In this document: positions 7,990 to 16,106 of the stretch, in pieces | How positions within the stretch are numbered: the stretch's first letter is position 1 | Layout of the letters: each line of letters opens with the position of its first letter | Origin: an uncultured Bacilli bacterium | GTDB lineage: Bacteria > Bacillota_I > Bacilli_A > RF39 > UBA660 | DNA length: 28,237 nt | NCBI GenBank assembly: GCA_910583685.1 | Contig: CAJTXY010000009.1 | Span: 1 to 28,237, forward strand | Direction: 5' to 3' | Position numbers and translations under genes: made by a program | Notes under the pieces: model-generated | The model's database searches: none | What the model saw: the letters and a program-made list of their open reading frames with translations, nothing else | What the model was told of the DNA's origin: nothing

Positions 7990-8019
7990 GAAATTAGTGA
8001 TTATAAGGAGAATTGGCAT

Positions 8020-8970
8020 ATGAAATTTAGTATTATTGTTCCTGTTTACAATGTTTCTTTATATATTGAAAAGTGTCTGAATAGTTTGAAGAGGCAAGGG
8101 GGAAATTCTTTTGAAGTTTTGGTGATTAATGATGGTAGTCGTGACAATAGTTTGGAGATTATAGAAAAATGTGTTGGTAAGGATGATAGATTTAAGGTTT
8201 ATACCAAAGAAAATGGTGATATTAGTGATACTAGAAATTATGGGATTGATCGGGCTCAGGGAGAGTATTTGTTATTTGTAGATGGCGATGATTTTGTAGA
8301 GGAGAATTATTTGGAAGTTATAGAACAGAATCTTCGCCTGCATCATCATCCCGATATTTTAAGATATCAGGTATTTAGGCATCATTATGAAAGTGGGCGA
8401 AGTGAGCTTTGTCAGGGAAGTTGTTTTTCTTTAACAGGAGTAGAGGCTTTTCGCAAACTTATTTATGAGACTTATTTTGATGTCGTTTGGGCTTATGCTT
8501 TTAAGAGAAGTTTTTTTGAACAATATCATTTCCGCTTTGAAAAAGGAAGAAGACATGAAGACTTTGGATTGATTCCCTATGTTATTTTAAAAGCAAAAGA
8601 GGTTGTATCTATTGAAGAGGGACTTTATTATTATGTAGAACGTGATCATAGTATTACGACAAGTCTAGATTATGAGAAAATTAAAAAGCGACTAGGTGAT
8701 GCTTTGTATTTATACGATATGCTGATGAAGAAGGTGGCAGAAGACTCTTTCATTCAAGAAGATGATAAAGCATTTGTTTATAGTTATTTAGCCAATGCGA
8801 TGCTTGGGATGGGAAAAGACTTAGAGAAGAATCTTTTAAAGTCTTATGTTAGAGAAGTAAAACTTCGCAATATTTCATCCTATTTACTAGATGACTCTAT
8901 TGGAAGAAAGCTCAAAAAGATGATTAGTACTTATTTTACAACGTTTTATATCAAACATTTTGCAAAATAA
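8020..8970 (+). CDS. Family 2 glycosyltransferase
   Basis: The open frame runs upstream to a GTG at 7912, but that stretch covers the promoter. ATG 8020 has AAGGAG at 9 bases and gives the canonical GT-A start KFSIIVPVYNVSLYIEKCLNSL. The product is 316 residues. NDGSRD (37-42) is the nucleotide-binding turn, VDGDD (88-91 region) the metal-binding DxD, and RRHEDFGL the acceptor-side ED catalytic motif. It would transfer a sugar from a nucleotide-sugar onto a growing lipid-linked glycan at the cytoplasmic face. Donor and acceptor are not readable. It is the first gene of the locus, 15 bases before a paralogous GT2, with which it shares the opening SIIVPVYNV and the YEDxxF/HEDFG pattern. Confidence 0.92.
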   Translation: MKFSIIVPVYNVSLYIEKCLNSLKRQGGNSFEVLVINDGSRDNSLEIIEKCVGKDDRFKVYTKENGDISDTRNYGIDRAQGEYLLFVDGDDFVEENYLEVIEQNLRLHHHPDILRYQVFRHHYESGRSELCQGSCFSLTGVEAFRKLIYETYFDVVWAYAFKRSFFEQYHFRFEKGRRHEDFGLIPYVILKAKEVVSIEEGLYYYVERDHSITTSLDYEKIKKRLGDALYLYDMLMKKVAEDSFIQEDDKAFVYSYLANAMLGMGKDLEKNLLKSYVREVKLRNISSYLLDDSIGRKLKKMISTYFTTFYIKHFAK

Positions 8971-8985
8971 GAAAGGGTGTGAATT

Positions 8986-9960
8986 ATGGTAAAGGTTAGT
9001 ATTATTGTTCCTGTTTATAATGTTTATCCTTATTTAGATAAATGTTTAGATAGTTTAGTTAGACAAACTTTGAAAGAAATTGAGATTATTGTTGTTAACG
9101 ATGGGACAAAGGATCAGTCACAAGAAATTATTGATCAATATGCTAAGAAAGATAAGCGGATTGTGGCGCTTAAGAAGAAAAACGGGGGGCTTAGTGATGC
9201 CAGAAACTATGGATTAAAGTATGCAAAGGGAGAATACATTTCTTTTATTGATAGTGATGACTATGTAGATATTACTATGATGGAGAAGTTGTGGAAAAAG
9301 GCCATATCAGAAAAATGTGATTTAGTAGAATGTGATTGTTATTGGGAATATCCTGATCGGAAGGTGCTAGATCAATCTCGGATTGTTGATAATTACTTTG
9401 TAGATATCAGGGTAATGGCGTGGAACAAACTTTATAAGAGAAGCTTATTAGAAGAGACTGGTGTTTTATTTCCTAAGGGACTTCAGTATGAAGATATTTC
9501 TTTTTGTTATCAATTATTACCCTATGTTAAAAAAATTGGTTATGTAGAAGAAGCACTTTATTACTACATTCAAAGAGATAATTCTATTGCCAATACTACT
9601 AATTCTAAAGTAAGACATATTTATGATAATATTCAGCTTGTACTGGATTATTATAAGAAAAAGGGACTTTATGAACAGTATGAGATGGAATTAGAGTATG
9701 TTACAACAAAGTTAATATTAGGTCGTAATTTTTATCGTATTTGTGCCCTTAAAGATAGAAAGATGAGAAAAGAGTATTTGAATGAAGGGTATCAATTATT
9801 GGAAAATACTTTTCCTAAGTGGAAGGAAAATAAATACTTGCAAAGTAGAAATGATTTGCATCATCGATACTATAAACATTTGAATCGGTTTACTTATCAA
9901 CTTTCTTCTATTATTTTTCATTATGCAGGGGATGCGATTATAAAAAAGGTTAGGGGGTAA
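8986..9960 (+). CDS. Family 2 glycosyltransferase
   Basis: A 324-residue GT-A protein opening VKVSIIVPVYNVYPYLDKCLDSL. NDGTKD follows near residue 38, then the acceptor-pocket phrase GGLSDARNYG (67-76), IDSDD (88-92) as the DxD, and QYEDISF as the catalytic ED motif. GAAAGGGTG lies 6 bases before the ATG. It resembles EpsH/EpsJ/WcaA-type capsule transferases. It is a paralogue of the gene before it, and the two probably add successive sugars. It ends two bases before the next start, indicating a tight operon. Confidence 0.93.
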   Translation: MVKVSIIVPVYNVYPYLDKCLDSLVRQTLKEIEIIVVNDGTKDQSQEIIDQYAKKDKRIVALKKKNGGLSDARNYGLKYAKGEYISFIDSDDYVDITMMEKLWKKAISEKCDLVECDCYWEYPDRKVLDQSRIVDNYFVDIRVMAWNKLYKRSLLEETGVLFPKGLQYEDISFCYQLLPYVKKIGYVEEALYYYIQRDNSIANTTNSKVRHIYDNIQLVLDYYKKKGLYEQYEMELEYVTTKLILGRNFYRICALKDRKMRKEYLNEGYQLLENTFPKWKENKYLQSRNDLHHRYYKHLNRFTYQLSSIIFHYAGDAIIKKVRG

Positions 9961-9962
9961 CT

Positions 9963-11369
9963 ATGAAAAAGATAAAAGAGAATTTTCGAGTGGAGTATTT
10001 GTTTTATTTCTTTTTAGTTCTTTCTCCTTTTTTAGATGCTTTTAGTTATTGGTATCGTAAATGGGTGCCTACTGCCATTATTTCTCCAACTACTATTTTA
10101 AGACTTCTAATTCCCTCTATTTTGTTGCTTTTTCTTTTTATAAAAAATAATAAGAGTCGAAAATATTTGCTTATCGGTGGCACGATATATTTTCTATATG
10201 CCTTATTTCATCTTGTCGTTTATCAGAAGTTTTTAACAGAGAGTGCTTATGGGAGTGTTTTTCATGAAGCTCAATATATTCTTAATTATACTTATATGAT
10301 TATGGTATTTTATATTTGCTATCAGTTTTGCCGTGAGAAGAAGTTTACGAAGCTTTATTTGGCACTTACTCTTTTTTTAGCAGGGTATGTATTTCTTTTG
10401 TATTTGGCCCTAGTTACGCATACTTCTTCTTCTACTTATATTGATGGGGTAGGTTATAAAGGATGGAATGCTAGTGGAAATGCAGTTGGTTCTTTGCTAC
10501 TTATTACATTAACGATTCTACTACCATATTTTTTTAAAGAGAAGAAGTGGTATCACTTTGTTTTAGTTGTGGCAACTGGTGTTTATTTGATGGTATTTTT
10601 GGGAACTCGTGTTGGACTTTTAGGATTTCCCCTTATTCTTGTCTCTTACTTTATTTGTTTTATCCTAGGAAAGGAAAAGAAAAAAGCAACTTCACGGCGG
10701 AAAGTTTTCGCTTCTTTCTGTATTTTCGTTCTTTGTCTTAGTGGTGCTATTTTTCTGGGAATGCATTCTTCTACATTAAAACGACAGAAAAACTTAGAAA
10801 AAGAACAGAATCAGGTTGTTGATAAAAATACAAAAGAGGTTTCTCATATTACAGGGGATGCTCTTTCTTATGTAAAGCAAATTGAAAAAGGCGAGATTCC
10901 GTCATCTTTTATGGATCAGGCACAACAGAAGTCTTTAGTGGAGATGAAAAATACTGCTGATAGGCTTTTTCTTGATAACAGTAAAAGACGAATACAACAA
11001 TTTTTATATCATACCTATTTAATTAAAAATCAGAAGAGTATTAGTAGAATTTTAGTTGGAAATGGTTATCTTTCTAATTATAGTGAGATGACTTTAGAGA
11101 TGGAACTGGCTTCGCTTCTTTATAATTTTGGATTGATTGGGTTTGTTCTTTATTTAGGATTTTTTATTGTTATTTTGGTGAAGGCTGTTACTACTTTATT
11201 TCAACATTTTGATAAACGTAATATTGTTTATTTGTATTATTTGTTTGGGGTAGGACTTGTCTATCTTTTGTCCCTTATGGCAGGGTATACATTTTTCCAC
11301 GTATCATCGATGGTCGTTATTATACTTTTACATATTTTATTAAATGAAGAATGTGAAAAGATAGAATAG
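9963..11369 (+). CDS. O-antigen polymerase/ligase-like membrane protein (Wzy/WaaL superfamily)
   Basis: A 468-residue polytopic protein with roughly 11-12 hydrophobic segments. One large hydrophilic loop at about 265-360 (from TLKRQKNLEKEQNQ through RRIQQFLYHTYLI) is the usual periplasmic/extracellular loop of this superfamily. The opening YLFYFFLVLSPFLDAFSYW and the ISPTTILRLLIPS phrase are what I recall from Gram-positive O-antigen ligase family proteins in capsule loci. The family joins or polymerises lipid-linked oligosaccharide repeats on the outer face. A Wzx flippase is absent from the window while an ABC exporter is present, so a ligase or side-chain role is as likely as polymerase. 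ATG 9963 follows AGGGGG; it is the last gene of the first sub-operon. Confidence 0.82.
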   Translation: MKKIKENFRVEYLFYFFLVLSPFLDAFSYWYRKWVPTAIISPTTILRLLIPSILLLFLFIKNNKSRKYLLIGGTIYFLYALFHLVVYQKFLTESAYGSVFHEAQYILNYTYMIMVFYICYQFCREKKFTKLYLALTLFLAGYVFLLYLALVTHTSSSTYIDGVGYKGWNASGNAVGSLLLITLTILLPYFFKEKKWYHFVLVVATGVYLMVFLGTRVGLLGFPLILVSYFICFILGKEKKKATSRRKVFASFCIFVLCLSGAIFLGMHSSTLKRQKNLEKEQNQVVDKNTKEVSHITGDALSYVKQIEKGEIPSSFMDQAQQKSLVEMKNTADRLFLDNSKRRIQQFLYHTYLIKNQKSISRILVGNGYLSNYSEMTLEMELASLLYNFGLIGFVLYLGFFIVILVKAVTTLFQHFDKRNIVYLYYLFGVGLVYLLSLMAGYTFFHVSSMVVIILLHILLNEECEKIE

Positions 11370-11386
11370 AATTAAATGTCTAGTGG

Positions 11387-11455
11387 TTAAAAAGTGTATA
11401 TTGTTTTTGTTAAAAAATGTATATCAAATCTTTTAAAAAATGTATATCAAACATT
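11387..11455 (+). repeat. Three direct repeats with an exact 23-bp period upstream of the AAA_14/DUF4143 gene
   Basis: The 15-base core TTAAAAA(A/G)TGTATAT occurs at 11387-11401, 11410-11424 and 11433-11447, each starting exactly 23 bases after the last. Copies two and three continue with CAAA. The array ends next to a candidate -35 box (11454). The period, about two helical turns, places the copies on nearly one face of the DNA, as expected of a multi-site operator. Confidence 0.85.
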
Positions 11456-11482
11456 GCGCTAAATATATTTTTATGATATTCT
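11454..11482 (+). promoter_or_regulatory. Candidate promoter next to the 23-bp repeats
   Basis: TTGCGC (11454-11459), 17 bases, then TATTCT (11477-11482), with the -35 touching the repeat array. The transcript would have a ~90-base leader. A second match, TTGACT (11548-11553), 16 bases, GATAAT (11570-11575), lies so close to the coding start that it would give an almost leaderless mRNA beginning near ATG 11588. Confidence 0.4.
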
Positions 11483-11575
11483 TTATAAGAAGGTTGTTTT
11501 ATTATAAATAGTAGAATATAGAAGAAAGGAATTTAATTTTAGTTATTTTGACTTAGTTAGATTATATGGGATAAT

Positions 11576-12850
11576 ATGAAAATTGTAATGGAAGAGTATT
11601 TGCCTAGATTACTAGATGAAAAATTAGATGAGTATTTAAAAGTTTTTGGGGCATTATCAGTAGAAGGACCAAAATGGTGTGGAAAAACGTGGACGTCATC
11701 TAAACATGCTCAAAGTGCTGTTTATTTTGATGATGAGGAAACAAAAGAAAAAGCACTACTTGATTTAGAACTTGTATTAAATGAAGAAGCACCAGAATTG
11801 GTGGATGAATGGCATTTGGTTCCTAAAGTTTGGGATCGAATAAGGCGTAAATGTGATGAAGATTCTAGAAAGGGAAAATATATTTTGACTTGTTCTACAG
11901 AACTTAATGATGATGCTAAAAAGACGATTTTTCATTCTGGTGCTGGGCGAATCGGTAAAATAAAAATGTATACGATGTCTCTTTACGAATCAGGAGATTC
12001 CACTGGAGATGCTTCATTGTTGGCAATGCTTGAAGGAAATCAAAAAAATGTGAATGTTAAAGTGCCAGAGCTTATTGAGATTGCTCGTCTTATCATTCGA
12101 GGTGGATGGCCTAGTAATATTAAAGTTAGTCCTAAGAATGTTGGTTTAATTCCCAAGAGTTATATAGAGTCTATTCTTGATAAAGATATGAATGATGATA
12201 AAAAGCGTGATAAAAATAAGATGAGAATGTTACTTCGTTCGCTCGCACGAAATGAGGGGGCTATTGCTAGCAATCAAACGCTTATTAAAGATACACAGGA
12301 ATATGCAAATGAAGATGAATTTATTGAAAGTAGAATTACAGTATCTGACTATTTAGATGTTTTGGATCGTCTTCATTTAATCGAAAATCAAGAGTCTTAC
12401 CGAGAAGGTTATCGTTCTAGGGAAAGGGTTGGTAAATCTCCAAAAAGACATTTGACAGATCCCTCTCTTGCTTGTGCAGCATTAAATTTAACAGCAGAAA
12501 AATTGTTAAAAGATCTGAATACGTTTGGTTTTATGTTTGAGTCTCTTGTTGAAAGAGATTTAAGAATTTACATAGAACATTTAGGTGGGCATCTTTATCA
12601 TTTTCGTGATAATGTGACAGGACTTGAAGTTGACTCTATTTTAGAATTTGCGAATGGTGATTATGCTGCAGTAGAAATTAAACTTGGGTACAATAAAGTT
12701 GAGGAAGCAAAGAAAGAATTATTAAAATTTTCTGCTAATATGATTGTTAAACCTAAGTTTATGTGTATTATTACTGCCAATTTTTCCTCTGTTGTAAAAG
12801 ATACGGAAACGGGTATTTATATTCTTCCTATTACAGCTTTAAAACCCTAA
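11576..12850 (+). CDS. AAA_14 / DUF4143 ATPase with PD-(D/E)XK-like C-terminus
   Basis: A 424-residue protein. ATG 11588 (MEEYLPRLLDEKL) is the start more typical of the family; neither start has a clear ribosome site. Walker A is GPKWCGKT (31-38) and Walker B ends LVDEW (75-79). TCSTEL (105-110) is the sensor-like Ser/Thr strand. A winged-helix-like segment lies at about 215-290 (SQTLIKD, SDYLDVLDRLHLIE). The C-terminal DUF4143 part has LEVDS...VEIKLG (Asp353, Glu367-x-Lys369), the core of a PD-(D/E)XK nuclease fold. The family is widespread and mostly uncharacterised; proposed roles involve mobile DNA or defence. It sits between polysaccharide genes but has its own promoter region, repeats and terminator, so it looks like an independent insertion into the locus rather than a biosynthesis gene. 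Confidence 0.88.
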   Translation: MKIVMEEYLPRLLDEKLDEYLKVFGALSVEGPKWCGKTWTSSKHAQSAVYFDDEETKEKALLDLELVLNEEAPELVDEWHLVPKVWDRIRRKCDEDSRKGKYILTCSTELNDDAKKTIFHSGAGRIGKIKMYTMSLYESGDSTGDASLLAMLEGNQKNVNVKVPELIEIARLIIRGGWPSNIKVSPKNVGLIPKSYIESILDKDMNDDKKRDKNKMRMLLRSLARNEGAIASNQTLIKDTQEYANEDEFIESRITVSDYLDVLDRLHLIENQESYREGYRSRERVGKSPKRHLTDPSLACAALNLTAEKLLKDLNTFGFMFESLVERDLRIYIEHLGGHLYHFRDNVTGLEVDSILEFANGDYAAVEIKLGYNKVEEAKKELLKFSANMIVKPKFMCIITANFSSVVKDTETGIYILPITALKP

Positions 12851-12912
12851 AGAATAAAACGTTATTTTGGTCAAAAAGAGATTTTGATTACTGCTAATAT
12901 ACTCAACTGGAT

Positions 12913-12944
12913 GCCATTTCTTTTTATCAGAAAATGGCTTTTCT
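12913..12944 (+). terminator. Terminator of the AAA_14/DUF4143 gene
   Basis: GCCATTT (12913-12919) pairs with AAATGGC (12932-12938), followed by TTTTCT. It lies upstream of the next gene's ribosome site and closes the ATPase as its own unit. I see no clear promoter between it and 12979, so downstream genes may depend on readthrough. Confidence 0.65.
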
Positions 12945-12978
12945 CATTATGAATTATTTTGTTTTGGAGGCTATAGAT

Positions 12979-14079
12979 ATGAAAAAAATTGTATTTGCGA
13001 TTACTAGTTTACAACTTGGTGGGGCAGAACGTGTTCTTGTCGATATGGTAAATAGATTGAAAGATGATTATGATATTACCATTTTCACTTTGTATGGAGA
13101 AGGAGAATTTTTGTCTCAAGTAGATAAGAAAGTAAAATGTGTTAGTTTATATGATACCGCTTATGAAAAACGAAGTAAGATGCAAAAGGGATTCACATCT
13201 TTATTTATGGCTTTTCCTTTTTTGTGGAAAGTATTTTATCGTAAACATTTTATTAAGCAGTATGATGTGGAAATTGCTTTCTTAGAAGGTCCTCCCACTT
13301 GGGTGTTGTCTTGTCCATCAGGTGCTAAAAAGATTGCTTGGGTTCATAATGATTTAGAAAAGACTTTTGATGGTGGAACTAGAAACCTTTGGAAGCACTA
13401 CTTAAATCGGAAAGCTTATGGAAGGTACCAAAAACTTATTTTTGTTTCTCGTGATAATAAAAAGGCTTTTGAGAAGATTTATCCTATGATTAAAAATGAG
13501 AAACAAATTATTTATAATTACCTCGATTGTGCTCGTATTTCTAAGTTAGCTTTAGAGCCTAGTGATGTTTCTTATCATACGGACGCTCCTGTTTTTGTTA
13601 GTGTTTGCCGCCTAACAGAGCAGAAGGGGGTAAAACGCTTGATTCATGTTCATAAGAAACTAATTCAGGATGGTTATTTTCATCGGATTTATATTGTCGG
13701 AGGAGGACCTTTAAAAGTAGAACTTTTGGATTTGATTGATAAAGAGAAAGTAAATGATACTTTTGTTTTACTTGGAAAAAAAGAAAATCCTTATCCTTTT
13801 ATAAAAAATGCAGATTACTTTATTTTGGCATCACATTATGAAGGGTATGGGATGGTGTTAGTTGAGGCCCAAATCCTTGGTAAGCCTATTTTAATTACGA
13901 ATACTGCGGCTAGAGAAGCGGTAGAAGATTATGACGATGTGATTATTATGGAAAATAGTGAAGAGGGTATTTATCAAGGCATTAAAAGAGCACTTTGTGA
14001 GAAAACTAAGAAAAGGAAATCTAAAAAATATCAGAATGATCAAATTATTTATGATATAATAAAAATGATAGAGGACTAA
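12979..14079 (+). CDS. Family 4 glycosyltransferase
   Basis: The open frame extends 15 codons upstream to 12934, but that stretch overlaps the terminator. ATG 12979 has GGAGG (12966-12970) eight bases before it and gives KKIVFAITSLQLGGAERVLVDM, the usual GT4 opening with the GGAER loop. The product is 366 residues. The C-terminal Rossmann half carries SVCRLTEQKGVKRLI, IVGGGPL and the E-x7-E donor-binding motif in YEGYGMVLVEA. This is a retaining GT-B transferase using a nucleotide-sugar. Acceptor and donor are unknown. It is a clear paralogue of the GT4 at 15006-16106: both have 366 residues and share (A/L)W(V/I)HN and FVSxDN phrases. It is first in a five-gene run ending in a terminator. Confidence 0.93.
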   Translation: MKKIVFAITSLQLGGAERVLVDMVNRLKDDYDITIFTLYGEGEFLSQVDKKVKCVSLYDTAYEKRSKMQKGFTSLFMAFPFLWKVFYRKHFIKQYDVEIAFLEGPPTWVLSCPSGAKKIAWVHNDLEKTFDGGTRNLWKHYLNRKAYGRYQKLIFVSRDNKKAFEKIYPMIKNEKQIIYNYLDCARISKLALEPSDVSYHTDAPVFVSVCRLTEQKGVKRLIHVHKKLIQDGYFHRIYIVGGGPLKVELLDLIDKEKVNDTFVLLGKKENPYPFIKNADYFILASHYEGYGMVLVEAQILGKPILITNTAAREAVEDYDDVIIMENSEEGIYQGIKRALCEKTKKRKSKKYQNDQIIYDIIKMIED

Positions 14080-14109
14080 TTATTAGGATGAAGATAAGAG
14101 AGGTGTTTT

Positions 14110-15009
14110 ATGAAAATATCAATTGTAACTGCGACTTATAATCGACCTACGCTTCTTGCTAGACTATACAAAAGTATTTATGAAAATAGCAAACAATACC
14201 GTGAGATTGAATGGCTTATTATGGATGATGGTTCCGATACTAGTTTACAGTCTACAGTTTTAGAATGGAAAAAGGAAGCTGAGTTTTCTATTCGTCTTTT
14301 CCGGCAAAATAATGCAGGCAAGATGGCAGCACTTAATTTTTTGGTTCCTAAAACTACAGGAGATATTATTATTGAAATGGATGATGATGATTATTTTGTA
14401 GATAATATATTTATTAATATCGTTTTGGATTATCAAAAGATTTTAAATAATGAGAAAGTGTATGGGATTATTTATGAGAAAGAGTTAACTCAGAATAATC
14501 GTAAGATTAGACAAGGCCTTAGGGGAGAGATCCGTACTCTTTATGATTTACATTATGAAGAGAAAGAGGACTTTGATATGGCTCTTACTTTCAAAGGGGA
14601 TTATCGAAGAAGATTTTCTTATGAACTTGAAAATGGTGAGAAGTTTATTACTGAGGCACGAATGTATTATAAGATGGATCAAGGAATGAATGGTTTTTAT
14701 ATTCAGACAGAACCAATTATGATTTGTGAGTATCAGGAAGATGGTTATACTAAGAGAGTAGAGCAGCTATTTAAAAATAATCCTTATGGTTATTATGCCT
14801 TTTTTAAAGAGGTACTTTCTTATTCACAAAAGGGAATTCTTTTTTCTAAGCGACTTTATAATATAAAACACTTTATTTTATTTGGGTATTTAACTAAGAA
14901 AAAATTTCGTGAGATGAGGAAGGATGTTCGAGGTTTTTCTAAAATTTTATTTATTTTGTTGTATTTACCAGGTAGATATAAATCTCGTAAGATGTTCGGT
15001 GAAGTATGA
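14110..15009 (+). CDS. Family 2 glycosyltransferase
   Basis: A 299-residue GT-A protein starting MKISIVTATYNRPTLLARLYKSI, with MDDGSD (38-43) and a DDDD metal-binding run at 91-94 (IIIEMDDDDYF). NAGKMAALN (68-76) takes the place of the usual acceptor-pocket GLSxARN. It is shorter in the C-terminus than the two GT2s at 8020-9960 and lacks their HED/YED block, so it belongs to a different GT2 subgroup (closer to CAZy GT2 proteins named EpsE/WcaA-like). AGAGAGGTG precedes the ATG. Its stop overlaps the next start as ATGA (15006-15009), so translation is probably coupled to the following GT4. Confidence 0.9.
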   Translation: MKISIVTATYNRPTLLARLYKSIYENSKQYREIEWLIMDDGSDTSLQSTVLEWKKEAEFSIRLFRQNNAGKMAALNFLVPKTTGDIIIEMDDDDYFVDNIFINIVLDYQKILNNEKVYGIIYEKELTQNNRKIRQGLRGEIRTLYDLHYEEKEDFDMALTFKGDYRRRFSYELENGEKFITEARMYYKMDQGMNGFYIQTEPIMICEYQEDGYTKRVEQLFKNNPYGYYAFFKEVLSYSQKGILFSKRLYNIKHFILFGYLTKKKFREMRKDVRGFSKILFILLYLPGRYKSRKMFGEV

Positions 15010-16106
15010 AAAGAATTATGATTACAGCCTATTCCTTAGGGTTAGGTGGAATTGAAAAGGCACTTATCAATTTGCTTCAACTTCTTGATAAAGAAAAATA
15101 TGAAATCACTTTGGTTTTAGAAAAGTGTGAAGGGATATTTTTAGATCAAGTGCCAAAAGAGGTCAAAATAGTTGAGTATAGTGTTTGTGATGATAAAAAT
15201 ATTATTATACGAAAAATAAAAAATCGTTTGAAATTAATGAAGTGGAAAAAAGAGCATAAAAATAAATATGATTTTGCAATTAGTTTTGCGACATATTCTA
15301 GACCAGGTGCTCATATTGCCCTAAATGCATCAGTTCATAATGCCTTATGGATTCATAATAATTATGAGCAGATTTATGAAAAAGATGAGGGGAAAATAAA
15401 AGAGTTCTTTCAGGTTATTCAGGCTTCTAAATTTTCGAAATTAGTTTTTGTATCTTATGACAATCAGAAGGCAGTATGTAAATATATTCCTGAGTTTGAA
15501 AAAAGGTCTTTTGTATGTAATAATATTATTGATTACAAAAAAATGTATGATAATTCGTTAGAAAAAATTGATATTCGAAAACGTAGAATTACTTTTTTAA
15601 ATGTTGGTAGGCATGAAGAACATCAGAAGAGGCTAACTCGCATTATTTCTGCAAGTGAGAGGCTTGTTGATGAGGGATATCAGTTTAACGTTTGGTTTGT
15701 TGGTGATGGTGTTGATAGCCAAGATTATCAAAAGATGGTAAAAGATGCAAAGTTAGATGATACTATTCTCTTTTTAGGTAAGAAGAGTAATCCCTTTCCT
15801 TATTATAAACTTTGTGATGCTGTTTTACTTAGTTCTATGTACGAGGGTTATCCTGTTGTTTTTGTTGAATCGATGACGATGAATAAACCTTTAGTTACTA
15901 CAAGGGTATCAGATTATCAAGAGATAGAAGATGGTTATGGTATTGTTGTTGAAAATTCTCTTGATGGTGTCTATTTTGGGATGAAGAAGTTTTTAGATGA
16001 AGGTTATGAAATACCTCAAAAATTTGATCCAGAAAAATTTAATCAGAGTATTATGAGACAGCTTGATTTGCTCATAGAGGGAGGTTCTTATGAAAAAGAA
16101 GATTAA
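15006..16106 (+). CDS. Family 4 glycosyltransferase
   Basis: A 366-residue GT-B protein. MKRIMITAYSLGLGGIEKALINL gives the N-terminal acceptor-domain loop (GGIEKA). NVGRHEEHQKRLTRII begins the donor domain, WFVGDGVD is the G-D-G turn, and YEGYPVVFVES is the E-x7-E motif. The start overlaps the previous stop by four bases. The last 17 bases overlap the next gene, whose ribosome site (GGGAGG) lies inside this reading frame. It is a close paralogue of 12979-14079, probably a local duplication that has since diverged in specificity. Confidence 0.93.
   Translation: MKRIMITAYSLGLGGIEKALINLLQLLDKEKYEITLVLEKCEGIFLDQVPKEVKIVEYSVCDDKNIIIRKIKNRLKLMKWKKEHKNKYDFAISFATYSRPGAHIALNASVHNALWIHNNYEQIYEKDEGKIKEFFQVIQASKFSKLVFVSYDNQKAVCKYIPEFEKRSFVCNNIIDYKKMYDNSLEKIDIRKRRITFLNVGRHEEHQKRLTRIISASERLVDEGYQFNVWFVGDGVDSQDYQKMVKDAKLDDTILFLGKKSNPFPYYKLCDAVLLSSMYEGYPVVFVESMTMNKPLVTTRVSDYQEIEDGYGIVVENSLDGVYFGMKKFLDEGYEIPQKFDPEKFNQSIMRQLDLLIEGGSYEKED

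Noticed and set aside
7912..8019. N-terminal extension of the first GT2 from a GTG at 7912
   Set aside because: It covers the promoter and ribosome site, and the conserved GT2 start lies at ATG 8020.
11387..11455. A short CRISPR array
   Set aside because: The repeats are AT-rich 15-base cores with only 8-base gaps. There are no spacers and no cas genes.
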